Shown here: in pieces, positions 4,675 to 5,453 of the stretch
How the letters are laid out: every line of letters starts with the position of its first letter
Position numbering within the stretch: position 1 is the first letter of the stretch
NCBI GenBank assembly: GCA_035478715.1
Contig: DATIJK010000051.1
Span: 1 to 5,453, forward strand
Length of the DNA: 5,453 bases
Reading direction: 5' to 3'
From: JAICLK01 sp035478715
GTDB lineage: Bacteria; Patescibacteriota; Saccharimonadia; Saccharimonadales; UBA4665
Program-made: the position numbers and the translations under genes
The notes under the pieces: generated by a model
Told to the model about the DNA's origin: nothing
What the model saw: the letters and a program-made list of their open reading frames with translations, nothing else
Databases searched by the model: none

Positions 4675-5453
4675 ATGAACTATTGGCGAGAGCGGAGCCA
4701 GCCGTACAAGCCCGGGCAGACGGCTGCATTTAAAGTGTCGCGTTCGAAGATCGAGCTGTATATGCAGTGCCCGCGCTGCTTTTGGCTTGATGCTCGGCTG
4801 AAGATTACGCGGCCAAATAGTCCGCCGTTCAACATCAACAAAGCCATCGACGAACTGTTTAAAAAAGAATTCGACCGGTACCGAAAATCAGGCAAACCGC
4901 ATCCGTTGATGGTGGAATTCAAGGTCAAAGCCGTGCCGTTTGCGCATGACGATCTTGACCAATGGCGCGAAAATTTCGTTGGCGTTTTTACATTGCACGA
5001 ACCGACCAATCTGCACGTGTTCGGTGCGGTCGACGACCTGTGGGTCAATCCGGATGGGGAAGTTATCGTGGTGGATTATAAGGCGACTGCCAAAGACAAA
5101 GATGTGGGTATCGATTCTGAGTGGCAGATCAGTTACAAGCGACAGCTGGAGGTCTACCAATGGCTTTTGCGCGCCAATGGGTTCAAGGTGAACGACATCG
5201 GCTATTTCGTATACACGAACGGCCGGCTGGATTTGGACGGATTTAATGATCGGGTAGAATTCCGCACGAAAATCATCCCATACACCGGCAACGATTCATG
5301 GGTAGAGCCAACACTCAAAAAAATGAAAAAATGCCTGGAAGGCGACATGCCGCCAGTTGGCGAAGCTGCCATGGGCGGTCCATGCGATTTCTGCACTTAT
5401 TCTCGTGCCCGCACAGAATTAACCATAAAAGCTCTGCAAACCAAGCAGAAATA
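4675..5453 (+). CDS. PD-(D/E)XK nuclease family protein, Cas4/RecB-like, with paired CxxC motifs
   Basis: The frame is open from ATG 4675 to the window edge: 259 codons, then 'ta', very probably the first two bases of a stop, so the protein is essentially complete. RecB-family motifs are visible: 'SRSKIELYMQCPRCFWLD' near the N-terminus (23-39), 'GAVDDLW' with D120, 'IVVDYKAT' with D134 and K136 (the D/E-x-K metal site), and Q157-x3-Y161 in 'RQLEVYQW'. Cysteines C32/C35 and C237/C240 form two CxxC pairs flanking the nuclease core, probably binding a metal or Fe-S cluster. Cas4 and AddB instead use one N-terminal and three C-terminal cysteines. I recall close relatives in many CPR genomes, without a known function. 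No cas1, cas2 or helicase genes are nearby, so a CRISPR role is unsupported. A DNA repair or DNA-end processing role is plausible. An in-frame GTG at 4672 is a less likely start. Confidence 0.85.
   Translation, partial: MNYWRERSQPYKPGQTAAFKVSRSKIELYMQCPRCFWLDARLKITRPNSPPFNINKAIDELFKKEFDRYRKSGKPHPLMVEFKVKAVPFAHDDLDQWRENFVGVFTLHEPTNLHVFGAVDDLWVNPDGEVIVVDYKATAKDKDVGIDSEWQISYKRQLEVYQWLLRANGFKVNDIGYFVYTNGRLDLDGFNDRVEFRTKIIPYTGNDSWVEPTLKKMKKCLEGDMPPVGEAAMGGPCDFCTYSRARTELTIKALQTKQK

Noticed and set aside
4680..5048. 122-residue minus-strand frame opposite the nuclease
   Set aside because: The + strand encodes intact RecB-like motifs across this region. The antisense product has no family features.
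4940..5191. 83-residue + strand frame inside the nuclease gene
   Set aside because: It is out of frame with the nuclease, whose catalytic motifs (D120, D134, K136, Q157) fall here in the correct frame.
4675..5453. Nuclease as a Cas4 of a CRISPR adaptation module
   Set aside because: No cas1, cas2, repeats or spacers are present, and the cysteine layout differs from Cas4.

Overview
The window looks like a piece of a Candidate Phyla Radiation genome, most likely Candidatus Saccharibacteria (TM7). I base this on recalled resemblance of three protein types: the CPR-style PD-(D/E)XK nuclease at the right end, the DUF5671-like four-helix membrane protein, and an unnamed membrane protein with a conserved 'YFQVYAPKGY...LSILSPDVM' core. 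No database search was possible. TGA acts as a stop for the 2073 and 3816 genes, so this is not a TGA-recoding Gracilibacteria/Absconditabacteria lineage. All believable genes lie on the + strand and are tightly packed. No RNA genes, IS elements, CRISPR arrays or convincing terminators were seen, and no stretch over 300 bases lacks a gene.

Layout: (1) 2-97, C-terminal tail of a membrane protein; (2) 104-736, a HAD phosphatase; (3) 786-2990, a probable operon behind a well-formed sigma70-type promoter, encoding a small secreted protein with three QxW motifs (ricin-like beta-trefoil), a DUF5671-like membrane protein, and a membrane-anchored pilin-like protein; (4) 3011-3772, a second pilin-like paralogue; (5) 3816-4658, a membrane protein of unknown function; (6) 4675-5453, a PD-(D/E)XK nuclease cut at the last base of its stop codon.

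Two features stand out. First, the two pilin-like genes share a 112-base perfect repeat (2101-2212 and 3039-3150) covering the membrane anchor and stalk, while the exposed parts are strongly diverged. This is a constant-anchor/variable-ectodomain pattern that suggests recent gene conversion or domain swapping. Second, four genes (786, 3011, 3816, 4675) have a -10-like hexamer (TATACT, TACAAT, TAGAAT, TATAAT) ending only 6-9 bases before the start codon; three of these lack any Shine-Dalgarno sequence, while the operon-internal gene at 1404 has a clear one. This points to leaderless transcription of first genes and SD-led translation of internal genes.

Inferred biology: 786-3772 reads as a cell-surface module (lectin-like secreted protein, polytopic membrane protein, two anchored pilin-like proteins). 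In an episymbiont such a set could serve host-cell contact, but nothing in the sequence proves this.
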